A stretch of 64,000 bases of DNA from Spongilla lacustris (taxonomy: Eukaryota; Porifera; Demospongiae; Spongillida; Spongillidae), in contig OX442416.1 in NCBI GenBank assembly GCA_949361645.1, positions 20,285,530 through 20,349,529 of the forward strand, given 5' to 3'. A program made the position numbers and the translations under genes. Shown here piece by piece: positions 21,480-32,599 of this stretch (its first letter is position 1; each line of letters opens with the position of its first letter). The notes beneath the pieces are model-generated. The model saw only the letters and a program-made list of their open reading frames with translations. It was not told the DNA's origin and did no database searches.

Positions 21480-24107
21480 ATGGCGACGACTAACGACGAG
21501 CTCGTCGTTTATCATTCAGCGGACGAGTTCGAATGGAACGATACTTTTGACGAGGATGAGGAAATCGAGAACGGTGGCGATGGTGAATATGGAAGTGATG
21601 ATTTTGAAGGCATTGATAGCGATGTCTGTGAAGATGGAATCAACGATGATGGTGAAAGCGACGGAGATGACAATGATGGTGAAAGTGATGATGAGGGCAG
21701 AGATTGTGATAGCGGAAGCGACGGTGATGCCACTGATGGTGATGGTGAAGATGACAGCGACGGCCCAGGTGATGTACCAGCTAGAATAGCACGTGGGCGA
21801 TGTCGTCCTCGTCGCATGCTGAATGCCTACCTTACTAGAGGAGGGTGCTGCAGAGACAGTTGCTTATTGAAGTACGGTGACTTGCCCAAAAGACGAGCAC
21901 TCACACTATCCAGATTGGACAAGAAAACCAGAAAGGCTGTTATTTATGGAATGCTAGCTGTGATTCGGAACAAATGTGGTTCTCGAAATACATTCCAGTA
22001 TCGCCTTGACTGGTCCAGTCCTGTCTGCAAGGATGCTTTCTGTGCCATCATTGGCATTAGTTACTGTACATTGAAGCGCTGGCAGCAGCAGGTGTGCTCT
22101 GACTCTGATGTTGAGCCCCATCCCCATGGGAACTGTGGCAGGGCTCCTCGCCATGCCCTCTCTCGTTTGGACAAGACTATGGTAGTCAGATTTATAGAGA
22201 ACTATGCTGGCATACATGCCCTCCCTGACCCTGGTCGATTGCAAGGGACAATCAGAGACTACGTTCTGGAGAGCGGCAAAACACTAAAGTCTGTGTACGT
22301 CGAGTATTGCAAAGCCATGGAGTCCCTATCAAAGACCACACCAGCACCACAGCAACCTTGCCCTTACAGATTGACCACTCGGCTGAAGCGGCAGTACACC
22401 TTGCTCAACGTTCCTCCGGCTCCTCCAACACCTCCTGCTGCACGTGTGGTGAAGTACGTGTCATTTATTACACTCTGGCGCAGGTACTGCTCCAACATCA
22501 AGATCCAACCTGCACGCAGCGATCTGTGCGACAAGTGTGATCAGATGTTGGTCACTTTGAGGCACAGCCTTTCCGACGAGCAGCGCAAAACAATAAATGA
22601 CAAATACAAACAACACCTCATTAAGGCCAAGGCATTTCGTGATGCCTACAATGCCAATATTGAGGAGGCTGAGAAGGGATGGAAAGGGAAGAGACAGAAG
22701 GAGCGTGACCAGATTCTGGGTCACTTGGGATCCAGGGCCCTGATGGCTCCCTTCACTTCACAAGCCCTGCACCTGGACATGCAGATGCAGTACTCTTTTG
22801 ACTACTGCCAGCAGGTGTCACTGCCCTATAGCTCACAGCAAAGGGGCACGTTTTATTTCAGGACACCTCGCAAGGTCCAGGTGTTTGGCGTGTGTTGTGA
22901 GCCGCTGTGCCGCCAGGTGTTCTTCCTAATTGATGAGGCTGAGCAGGCCGGCAAGGGTGCTGTGGTGGTGGTCAGCCTGGTGCATGCATTCTTCCACCTA
23001 CATGGACTGGGAGAGAGGCGTGTAACACTTCAGGCCGACAACTGTGTGGGCCAGAACAAGAACACCACCATGATGTGGTACCTGGCCTGGCGGGTGATCA
23101 CTGGACAACATGAGGCCATCCAGCTGAACTTCATGCTACCTGGACACACAAAGTTTCGACCTGATTCCTACTTTGGCCTGTTCAAGAAGTACTACCGAAG
23201 ACAGGATCATGTAGATGACATGGACGATCTAGCTGACTGTGTCCGGCAGTGTGGCCAGAACGTCACTTGTGTGCCACAACTGTACCAGGACTGGCAGTAC
23301 CATGACTGGAATGCCTTCTTGGGCCAGTGGTTTGGTCCTCTGGTTGGCTTTGGTCGCTACCACACATTTGAGTTTGACCAAGGCCACCCTGGTGTCATGA
23401 AAATGAAGACCTTGCCATCGGACACAAACCCCACCGAGATGAGCATGCTGAGGGCTGGAGTGGCCATAAAGGACATACAGGAGGCTTATCAGAGCCAAGT
23501 GATGCCACCTGTTATTAGCCCCAATGGATTGTCCCTGACGCGGTCACTGTACCTGTACGAGAAGGTGAGGGAATACGTTCGTGACCCCAAGAAGAGGGAC
23601 AGGGTATGTCCAAAGCCTACTCCAGCCACTGCTATCAACTCTTCAGAAACACCTGGAAATGTTCCAGACAGTGGCCAACCAGGTCCTTCTAATGCCATTC
23701 CTGACCCACCTACAGTTGAGGGTAATGAGTCTGCAGATGAGACTCACAGTGAAATGCAAGACAAAGGCAATAGCTGTGTTTCTGGCAGGAGGAAACGCAG
23801 ACCCAGGTCTGAACTAATCCTTGCCTACCAATGCACTGTATGTGGCAATAAGTATGGCAGTAGCCAGGCCCTGTACCTGCACAAAAAGAACACTCATAAG
23901 CAGCCTGCTGTTCCAGGTGATGAACACGGTGATGTCGCTAAGGCAGACAATGCCAGTGTTGACGAAGGAAGCCAGGGTCCACCCTGCAAGCGCAGGCGTA
24001 GGAAAAAATCTGAAATTGACAGGCCATTTTCCTGTTCTGTGTGTGGCAATAAGTACGGCAGCTCATCCGCACTGTATACTCACAAGAAGAGCGACCATGG
24101 CTCATGA
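21480..24107 (+). CDS. Putative transposase, RNase H-like core with two C2H2 fingers (copy in C)
   Basis: Single uninterrupted frame of 875 residues, ATG to TGA. Residues 14-98 are strongly acidic. Residues 187-206 ('FCAIIGISYCTLKRWQQQV') look like a helix-turn-helix. A CxxC lies at 350-353. The core carries D433 ('LHLDMQMQ'), D520 in 'ADNCVGQNKN' and D562 in 'GHTKFRPDSYFG'. This spacing resembles metazoan proteins with a D-x-C-x-G-Q-N-K/R-N motif (the DUF7869-like group, from memory), for which an RNase H fold with acidic catalytic residues is plausible. Basic patches at 769-776 and 836-843 look like nuclear localisation signals. C2H2 fingers (C-x2-C-x12-H-x4-H) lie at 785-806 and 852-873, probably for DNA binding. 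Its place just inside long TIRs supports a role as transposase; catalysis is inferred. An identical protein lies at 35119-37746. Confidence 0.8.
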   Translation: MATTNDELVVYHSADEFEWNDTFDEDEEIENGGDGEYGSDDFEGIDSDVCEDGINDDGESDGDDNDGESDDEGRDCDSGSDGDATDGDGEDDSDGPGDVPARIARGRCRPRRMLNAYLTRGGCCRDSCLLKYGDLPKRRALTLSRLDKKTRKAVIYGMLAVIRNKCGSRNTFQYRLDWSSPVCKDAFCAIIGISYCTLKRWQQQVCSDSDVEPHPHGNCGRAPRHALSRLDKTMVVRFIENYAGIHALPDPGRLQGTIRDYVLESGKTLKSVYVEYCKAMESLSKTTPAPQQPCPYRLTTRLKRQYTLLNVPPAPPTPPAARVVKYVSFITLWRRYCSNIKIQPARSDLCDKCDQMLVTLRHSLSDEQRKTINDKYKQHLIKAKAFRDAYNANIEEAEKGWKGKRQKERDQILGHLGSRALMAPFTSQALHLDMQMQYSFDYCQQVSLPYSSQQRGTFYFRTPRKVQVFGVCCEPLCRQVFFLIDEAEQAGKGAVVVVSLVHAFFHLHGLGERRVTLQADNCVGQNKNTTMMWYLAWRVITGQHEAIQLNFMLPGHTKFRPDSYFGLFKKYYRRQDHVDDMDDLADCVRQCGQNVTCVPQLYQDWQYHDWNAFLGQWFGPLVGFGRYHTFEFDQGHPGVMKMKTLPSDTNPTEMSMLRAGVAIKDIQEAYQSQVMPPVISPNGLSLTRSLYLYEKVREYVRDPKKRDRVCPKPTPATAINSSETPGNVPDSGQPGPSNAIPDPPTVEGNESADETHSEMQDKGNSCVSGRRKRRPRSELILAYQCTVCGNKYGSSQALYLHKKNTHKQPAVPGDEHGDVAKADNASVDEGSQGPPCKRRRRKKSEIDRPFSCSVCGNKYGSSSALYTHKKSDHGS

Positions 24108-24507
24108 ACCATATTGTGAGAAGCATTTCATGGTATTATTACCATTTCAATTTCATCTGTAGAAGTGAGGCCATCGTGAAAGGCTATGTAACAGTTGCAT
24201 AGGAAGATGATTGTTTGGCTTTGATATGTGACAAAGGTGGATGTGGAAGCCCGGCTTGTTGAAGTAAATTTCCTTCACCCAAAGCTACATTTACCTGGCA
24301 AGTCCTACAATTACCCAAAGAACCCGGACATCAATGGAGGTCTTACCAGCATTAAGAGCACTTAAAGCTAGAGAAGCTCTCAGGTTGTGAGTTACCTTAG
24401 CAATTTAGTTGCCTGAATAGACACAGAACATGATGCATGCACCTCTGCTAATTTAAGTTAGTTGTTGCTCAGATTACTAGAGAGATGTTTGGTGCATCCA
24501 TGAAGAA

Positions 24508-24790
24508 GTCGATTGTTGCTCAGATATACATGTACATGTAGCTCTGGTGCACTTGTGAAGAAAAGTCGGTTGTTGCTTGATAACTCTGGTGCACCCGTGA
24601 AGTTAAAAGTCGATTGTTGCTCAGATATACATGTACATGTAGCTCTGGTGCACTCGTGAAGAAAAGTCGGTTGTTGCTTGATAACTCTGGTGCACCCGTG
24701 AAGTTAAAAGTCGATTGTTGCTCAGATATACATGTACATGTAGCTCTGGTGCACTCGTGAAGAAAAGTCGGTTGTTGCTCAGATAATCTA
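24508..24790. repeat. ~101-bp tandem repeat downstream of the transposase (C)
   Basis: 'GTCGATTGTTGCTCAGATAT' starts at 24508, 24609 and 24710. Each unit has two half-units ending in a GTGCAC(C/T)CGTGAAG block and contains ACATGTACATGTA. The same array occurs in D at +13639. The rest of 24108-24507 is unique AT-rich sequence in which I see no gene. Confidence 0.85.
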
Positions 24791-24916
24791 TGTACAGTGC
24801 AACTGTGTATTGTGTTGAATCAAAAGTTCTTTTAAGAACTCGTTTGTCAGCTTGTCCTCACAATCTATTGAGGTAACATTCTGACAAACGTTACATTTAC
24901 ACAAGAAGTTACACCT

Positions 24917-25315
24917 TAGCGAATCTTGATTATCATAACAAAGAAGTGATCACATGGGTACAAGCACATGAACATGTAAATGTTTTGAAAGAGTTCTAGT
25001 ACGCATATTAATGGTAAAAGAATGGTCCTTGTCCTGCCCAAGTGTCTGGCATAGGTCCAGCTGTCCATGGTAACGCTGCCTGGGACCATGACTGTGATGG
25101 TGACTGGAGCTGAATCCTTGGTGGAAACTGGACTATTGCAGCTACTGGTGGCCTCACCATTACAGGCAGTGGCTCTGGCTAATAGGAATGATGCAAGTAT
25201 GAGTATGAGGAATGGATGATGAGCATGGTGAGGAAAAACATGAAGATGGATGTGTTGAATGACTTGAACGTGTTTGCCGAGTACAGTGACGTGGTGAAGA
25301 ACATCTTGGATGACT
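24917..25315 (-). other. Open minus-strand frame of unknown origin
   Basis: This non-repetitive part of C is open for about 133 codons on the minus strand without an early ATG. It contains 'FLILILASFLLARATACNG', which has the form of a signal peptide, followed by 'SPVSTKDSAPVTITVMVPGS'. On the plus strand 25216-25340 is also open and contains 'DVLNDLNVFAEYSDVVKN'. Either may be a fragment of a captured host gene or chance. I recognise neither. Confidence 0.2.
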
Positions 25316-25345
25316 TAAGTGGCGTGGTGATCCAGGTGAATAGTA

Positions 25346-25660
25346 CGGCAGCTCATCCGCACTGTATACTCACAAGAAAAGAGACCATGGTTCATGAACC
25401 ATATTGTGAGATGCATGTAGTTGAATGCCAAAGGAGGTATGGTATCTTGCACATCCCAATGACAATGTGTTTGGTGCATGTGCTGGAGGGTTGGTGCACC
25501 CCATGCCATAGAAGGTGTGGTGTCTTGCACATCCCGATGACACTGTGTTTGGCGCATGTGATGGAGGGTTAGTGCACCCCATGCCATAGAAGGTGTGGTG
25601 TCTTGCACATCCCAATGACAGTGTGTTTGGTGCATGTGCTGGAGGGTTAATGCACAAGCT
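25346..25660. repeat. Duplicated transposase tail and 78-bp tandem repeats (C)
   Basis: 25346-25412 repeats the last ~60 bp of the transposase gene and its stop region ('GCTCATCCGCACTGTATACT' and 'CATGAACCATATTGTGAG'), out of coding context. Then 'TCTTGCACATCCC' recurs at 25445, 25523 and 25601, giving a 78-bp tandem repeat of nearly three units. Confidence 0.8.
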
Positions 25661-25917
25661 TATCTTATCTAATATCAGTAACAAATTCATATGTAGGTGG
25701 GCCATAAAAGACTAGGCTATAACTTCTCAATGTGGGATACATCTACATTGGTGTGATAAGTTCAAACCTGGTACATTTTAAAATGTGGAGATAAACTCTG
25801 ATGCATGGGTTTCCAAGCTAGGTGACCTGGCATTAATACACGTACATGTAGCACCAAAACTGGGAGTGCACTAACATATTGCTGCACCCTACGTGGTTAA
25901 ACTGCACTGGCAGATGT

Positions 25918-27690
25918 GTATAGTGTACTGATGTGAGGTGTGTGTAGTGTACTGATGTGTGGTGAATACATGTATGGTGTAGTGTGTGTTTAGTGTTCTG
26001 ATGTGTGGTGTGTATAGTGTACTGATGTGTGGTGTGTATGTGTGGTGTGTATAGTGTACTGATGTGTGGTGTGTATAGTGTACTGATGTGTGGTGTGTAT
26101 AGTGTACTGATGTGTGGTGTGTATAGTGTACTGATGTGTGGTGTGTGTATGTGGGGTGTGTGTATGTGTGGTGTGTATAGTGTACTGATGTGTGGTGTGT
26201 GTATGTGTGGTGTGTATAGTGTACTGATGTGTGTACTGATGTGTGGTGTGTGTATGTGTGGTGTACGTATGTGTGGTGTGTATAGTGTACTGATGTGTGG
26301 TGTGTGTATGTGTGGTGTGTACAGTGTACTGATGTGTGGTGTGTATAGTGTACTGATGTGTGGTGTGTGTATGTGTGGTGTGTGTATGTGTGGTGTGTAT
26401 AGTGTACTGATGTGTGGTGTGTGTATGTGTGGTGTGTATAGTGTACTGATGTGTGGTGTGTATAGTGTACTGATGTGTGGTGTGTATAGTGTACTGATGT
26501 GTGGTGTGTGTATGTGTGGTGTGTACAGTGTACTGATGTGTGGTGTGTATAGTGTACTGATGTGTAGTGTGTGTATGTGTGGTGTGTATAGTGTACTGAT
26601 GTGTGGTGTGTATAGTGTACTGATGTGTGGTGTGTATAGTGTACTGATGTGTGGTGTGTGTATGTGTGGTGTGTATAGTGTACCGATGTGTGGTGTGTGC
26701 ATGTGTGGTGTGTATAGTGTACCGATGTGTGGTGTGTGTATGTGTGGTGTGTATAGTGTACTGATGTGTGGTGTGTGTATGTGTGGTGTGTATAGTGTAC
26801 TGATGTGTGGTGTGTATAGTGTACTGATGTGTGGTGTGTATAGTGTACTGATGTGTGGTGTGTATAGTGTACTGATGTGTGGTGTGTATAGTGTACCGAT
26901 GTGTGGTGTGTGTATGTGTGGTGTGTATAGTGTACTGATGTGTGGTGTGTATAGTGTACTGATGTGTGGTGTGTATAGTGTACTGATGTGTGGTGTGTAT
27001 AGTGTACTGATGTGTGGTGTGTATGTGTGGTTTGTATAGTGTACTGATGTGTGGTGTGTATAGTGTACTGATGTGTGGTGTGCGTATGTGTGGTGTGTAT
27101 AGTGTACTGATGTGTGGTGTGTGTATGTGTGGTGTGTATAGTGTACTGATGTGTGGTGTGTATAGTGTACTGATGTGTGGTGTGTATAGCGTACTGATGT
27201 GTGGTGTGTATAGTGTACTGATGTGTGGTGTGTATAGTGTACTGATGTGTGGTGTGCGTATGTGTGGTGTGTATAGTGTACTGATGTGTGGTGTGTATAG
27301 TGTACTGATGTGTGGTGTGCGTATGTGTGGTGTGTATAGTGTACTGATGTGTGGTGTGTATAGTGTACTGATGTGTGGTGTGTACAGTGTACTGATGTGT
27401 GGTGTGTATAGTGTACTGATGTGTGGTGTGTATAGTGTACCGATGTGTGGTGTGTATAGTGTACTGATGTGGTGTGTATAGTGTACTGATGTGGTGTGTA
27501 TAGTGTACTGATGTGTGGTGTGTATAGTGTACTGATGTGTGGTGTGTATAGTGTACCGATGTGTGGTGTGTATAGTGTACTGATGTGGTGTGTATAGTGT
27601 ACTGATGTGTGGTGTGTATAGTGTACCGATGTGTGGTGTGTATAGTGTACTGATGTGGTGTGTATAGTGTACTGATGTGTGGTGGGTATG
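25918..27690. repeat. 24-bp TGTGTGGTGTGTATAGTGTACTGA minisatellite (C)
   Basis: About 1.77 kb of a 24-bp monomer (GTGTACTGATGTGTGGTGTG plus TATA). A 39-bp compound form carries an additional 15-bp GTGTGGTGTGTGTAT step. Because both lengths are divisible by three, long frames of up to 620 codons run across both strands (CGVYSVLM or HTTHQYTI units). They are repeats, not genes. The array has no counterpart in the right arm. Confidence 0.95.
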
Positions 27691-27691
27691 T

Positions 27692-28405
27692 ACACTGTAC
27701 ATCTGTGTCGTTAAGGGGTTACCTCTGTAAACCTTATGTATGTTTCGTTATGGGGTTACCTGTACACCATACATCTGTTTCATCAAGGGGTTACCTGTAC
27801 ACCATACATCTGTTTCATCAAGGGGTTACCTGTACACCATACATCTGTTTCATCACCTGTACACCATACATCTGTTTCATCAAGGGGTTACCTGTACACC
27901 ATACATCTGTGTCGTTAAGGGGTTACCTTTGTATGCTTTATGTATGTGTCGTTAATGTATGCGTTGTTAAGGGGTTACCTCATGTTGTACCCCCCCCCCC
28001 CCCCCCCCCATCATATACATATGTGTCATCAAGGGGTTACCTGTACACCATACATCTGTGTCGTTAAGGGGTTAACTCTGTATACCTTATGTATGTGTTG
28101 TTAAGGGGTTACCTGTACACTGTACTTCTGTGTCGTTAAGGGGTTACCTCTGTACACCATACATCTGTGTCATCAAGGGGTTACCTTTACACAATACACA
28201 TCTGTGTCGTTAAGGGGTTACCTCTGTAAACCTTATGTATGTGTTGTTAAGGGATTTAACCTCTTGTGTGTACCCCATTCATCTGTGTCATCAAGGGGTT
28301 ACCTGTACACCATACATCCGTGTTGTTAAGGGGATACCTCTGTACACCTTATGTATGTGTCATTAAGGGGTTACCTGTACACCATACATCTGTGTCGTTT
28401 ATGGA
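27692..28405 (+). repeat. 35-bp GGGGTTACC minisatellite, left arm of C
   Basis: The monomer contains 'GTCGTTAAGGGGTTACCTGT' then 'ACACCATACATCTGT'. It is interrupted by a run of about 20 C near 27991-28009 and bordered by 'TTTTCACGTAGTGGTGATG', which appears inverted at the matching border of the right arm. Confidence 0.9.
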
Positions 28406-28478
28406 TTTTTACTTTTCACGTAGTGGTGATGTAATCCATCCAATGCTGTGAAAATCTAGGTCTGGGTGCGAGACTAGT

Positions 28479-28903
28479 GACGACGGTGGTCCCATTTACA
28501 CCCTGTACTAGTGTCTGCTGTGGGATCAAATCCATGGTCCCATTTACACACTGTAAGTGTATCTATTGTGGGGTCAAATCCATGGTCCCATTTACACACT
28601 GTACTTGAGTCTGTTTTAGGGTCAAATCTATGATCCCATTTACACCCTAAACTTGTGTCTGTTGTGAGATCAAATCCATGCTCCCATTTACACCCTGTAC
28701 TTGTGTCTGTTGTAGGGACTCAAATCCATGATCCCATTTACACCCTGTACTTGTGATCAAATCCATGGTCCCATTTACACCCTGTTCTTATGTCTGTTGT
28801 GGGGTCAAATACATGGTTCCATTTACACCCTGTACTTTTGTCTGTTGTGAGGTCAATTCATTGGTCCCATTTACACCCTGTACTTTTGTCTGTTGTGGGG
28901 TCA
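28479..28903 (+). repeat. 48-bp CCATGG minisatellite, left arm of C
   Basis: About nine monomers of the type that fills element B, starting with the same border GACGACGGTGGTCCCATTTA. This directly links the internal sequence of C to that of B. Confidence 0.9.
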
Positions 28904-30840
28904 TACTACCAACAGGCCGGAGAGCTGCCAGCTGCCACATTACCAGGGTTGAATGGGGTTGTCACAAAGCTAGACCTCAGCATGTGGAGTGGAACCTTGA
29001 ACTGGAGCCGACCTCAAACACTGGGACCAGCCACAATAGCCTTCTATCCTAGCCCCACACAGCTCCTCACTGCAAATGCACGTGAAGCCACTACATGTAC
29101 CTATGAAACCATTAACCCCCACACTACAAGAGGAATTACTGGTAGGGGAACCATCGTGGAGCTACCAGCTTGCATTGGACAAATGGGGATGCCACCACTG
29201 GAGCAGCCTCCATTTGTAGAGTGTACATGCGTATACGTTTTTCTCTTCACACATTTTGTGCTGTACATGTGGATCTGAACTACTGTAGACATGTACATGT
29301 ACATGTTTTGTGCATTCTGGTGTGAAGCCATGCTGTTAGTGGTGAATATAGTTACTTGCCCTATCGGTACTGATTGTGGTAGGTCTGCACCCGTGGTTGG
29401 TGTATATAGACAACCAAGGCTTGCAGAGGGCGTTTTGCCTACATGTACAGAGAACTAGTAGCAAAACATATTAGTGCCATTTTGAATCAATGTCACATAA
29501 ATTGCAAGCACAGTCACAGCTACAATGTGTCACGGTGAAGACGTCAGAATTCATGACCACACAGCACTGTCAGAGATGTCACCAGACATTACCAGTGTAA
29601 CCCAGTTTCACCTGTGCCCCACGGCCACTATACACTACCCGCGCACATACATTTTGGCAGAAACACCAGCCTAGGGCTAGGTATAACGTAGTTGATGAAT
29701 CCATTAAATTTGTAGGGTCTATTAACTCCACTTGCATTGTGTGGTCATGAATTCTGATGTCTTCATCGTGCCACATTGTAGCTGTGACTGTGCATGCGTG
29801 ACATTCAAAATGGTACTTCCATATTTTGCTACTCGCGTAAAGTAAGGCCTTACAGTATGTAGTTCCCAGTAGGCAAAACGCCCTCTGCAAGCCTTGGTTG
29901 TCTATATACACCAACCACGGGTGCAGACCCACCGCAATCAGTACCGATAGGGCAGGTAAGTATATTCACCACTAACAGCATGGCTTCACACCAGATAAAA
30001 TTTACTCTGTATACGTACATGTACATGCACAAAACATGTACATGTCTACAGTAGACCTAGTTCAGATCTACATGTACAACACAAAATGTGTGAAGAGAAA
30101 AACGTAGGCATGTACACTCAGTGGTGGTATCCCCATTTGTCCAATGCGAGATGGTAGCTCCACGATGGTTCCGGTCCCCTACTAGTAAGTACTCTAGTAG
30201 TGTGGGGGTTAATGGTTTCATAGGTAGTGGCTTCATTTGCATTTGCAGTGAGGAGCTGTGTGGGGCTAGGATAGAGGGCCATTGTGGCTGGCCCCAGTAT
30301 TTGGGGTCGGCTCCAGTTCAAGGTTCCACTCCACATAGCTTTGTGACGACCCCATTCAACCCTGGTAATGTGGCAGCTGGCAGCTCTCCGGCCTGTTGGT
30401 AGTACGATTACACCATATGTTAGAGGGGTTTTTAGGGGTGGGTGGGAGGGCTGGTCGTGTGGGGACTGAGAGTGCTATTGAGTAGGGGATGGCCTGGGCC
30501 TCTGATACAACTTGCAGTAGAGGAGGATAGGTAGTGGGAGATAGGGCCATGGGGGTGAATGGGGCATGTGTTAATCCAGTTCATGGCTCCCCTAATATAG
30601 TGGGGGGTGCCAATTCCTATCGCAGTGTGAGAGCTGCATTATTGTGGGGACCCCCAATGACCCTGTAGGATTTTTTAGCACCTGATTGCTCCCTTGCTGC
30701 CAGTCTGATAACTCCACCTGCAATTGCTCCATGCACTGGTGCTAACTGTCTGGACATGTAGTGTGGGGCTATTAAGTTAACTTGTATTAATGGTTCTGTC
30801 CACTTGCAGTGAGGGAGTTGACCTGATTGGACCCTGGGCC
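28904..30840. repeat. Conserved inverted core and central loop of C
   Basis: Inverted copies of the core meet at about 29580-29690. The right copy carries 'CTATATACACCAACCACGGG' and 'ATCAGTACCGATAGGGCAG' (near 29902-29955); the left copy carries them inverted near 29350-29410. The central loop has 'ACATTACCAGTGTAACCCAG' and 'TTTCACCTGTGCCCCACGG', as in B. Confidence 0.8.
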
Positions 30841-31634
30841 ATTACAGGGTGTAAATGGGACCAATGCATTGACCCCACAACAGACACACATACATGTACA
30901 TGTACAGAGTGTAAATAGGACCATGGATTTGATCCTAAAACAGACACAAGTACAGGGTGTAAATGGGACCATGGATTTGACCCACAACAGACAGAAGTAC
31001 AGGGTGTAAATAGGACCAATGAACTGACCCCACAACAGACAAAAGTACAGGGTGTAAATGGGACCAATGAATTGACCCCACAACAGACAAAAGTACAGTG
31101 TGTAAATGGGATCATGGATTTGATCACAAGTACAGGGTGTACATCAGATCATTGACCCCACAACAGACAAAAGTACAGGGTGTAAATGGGACCAATGAAT
31201 TGACCCCACAACAGACAAAAGTACAGGGTGTAAATGGGACCAATGAATTGACCCCACAACAGACAAAAGTACAGGGTATAAATGGGACCAATGAATTGAC
31301 CCCACAACAGAAAAAGTACAGGGTGTAAATGGGACCAATGAATTTACCCCACAACAGACAAAAGTACATGCAGGGTGTAAATGGGAGCATGGATTTGATC
31401 TCACAACAGACACAGCTTTAGGGTGTAAATGGAACCATAGATTTGACCCTAAAACAGACTCAAGTACAGGGTGTAAATGGGATCATGCATTTGACCCGAC
31501 AATAGATACACCTACAGTGTGTAAATGGGACTATGGATTTGACCCCAAAATACACACATACAGGATGTAAATGGGACCATGGATTTGATCCCACAGCAGA
31601 CACATATACAGGGTGTAAATGGGACCACCATCGT
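30841..31634 (-). repeat. 48-bp CCATGG minisatellite, right arm of C
   Basis: Inverted monomers, many of a variant with 'GGGACCAATGAATTGACCCC', ending at the inverted border motif. About twice as long as the left-arm array. Confidence 0.9.
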
Positions 31635-31704
31635 CACTAGTCTCACACCCAGACCTAGATTTTCACAGCATCAGATGGATTACATCACCACTACGTGAAA
31701 AGTA

Positions 31705-32580
31705 AAAATCCCTTAACGACACAGATGTATGGTGTACAGGTAACCCCTTGATGACACAGATGTATGGTGTGCAGAGGTAACCCTTAACGACACCGATGTA
31801 CAGTGTACAGGTGACCCCTTAACAACACATACATAAGGTATACAGAGTTAACCCCTTAACGACACAGATGTATGGTGTACACTGTACACTGTACAGGTGA
31901 TACCATAACAACCCATACATATACATAAGGTGTGCAGAGGTAACACCTTAACGACACAGGTGTATGGTGTACAGGTAACCCCTTGATGACACAGATGTAT
32001 GGAGTACAGGTGACCCCTTAACAACACATACATAAGGTATACAGAGTTAACCCCTTAACGACACAGATGTATGGTGTACACTGTACACTGTACAGGTAAC
32101 AACCCATACATATACATAAGGTGTGCAGAGGTAACACCTTAACGACACAGATGTATGGTGTACAGGTAACCCCTTGATGAAACAGATTAATGGGGTACAC
32201 ACAAGAGGTAACCCCTTAACAACACATACATAAGGTATATAGAGGTAACCCCTTAACGACACAGATGTATGGTGTTCAGGTAACCCCTTGATGACACAGA
32301 TGTATGGTGTACAGGTGATACCTTAATAACACATACACAAAGTGTACAGAGGTAAAAACCCTTTAACGATACAGATGTATGGTGTACAGGTAACCCCTTG
32401 ATGACACAGATGTATGGTGTACAGGTGATACTGTAATAACACATACACAAAGTGTACAGAGGTAAAAACCCTTTAACGATACAGATGTATGGTGTACAGG
32501 TAATCCCTTGATGACACAGATGTATGGTATACAGAGTTAACCCCTTAACGACACAGATGTATGGTGTACACTGCAGAGGT
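31705..32580 (-). repeat. 35-bp GGGGTTACC minisatellite, right arm of C
   Basis: Inverted monomers ('AGGTAACCCCTTGATGACAC', 'AGATGTATGGTGTAC'). Preceded by the inverted border 'CATCACCACTACGTGAAAAG'. Confidence 0.9.
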
Positions 32581-32599
32581 GACCTTAAACTACATAAAA

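Noticed and set aside
21512..21817. 101-codon serine/proline-rich frame opposite the transposase start
   Set aside because: It is a shadow of the acidic GAT/GAC-rich coding stretch on the other strand.
25833..27702. Open frames of up to 620 codons on the minus strand and 336 codons on the plus strand, repeated in D
   Set aside because: They exist because the 24-bp and 39-bp repeat lengths are multiples of three. The translations are pure 8-residue repeats, and both strands are open at once.
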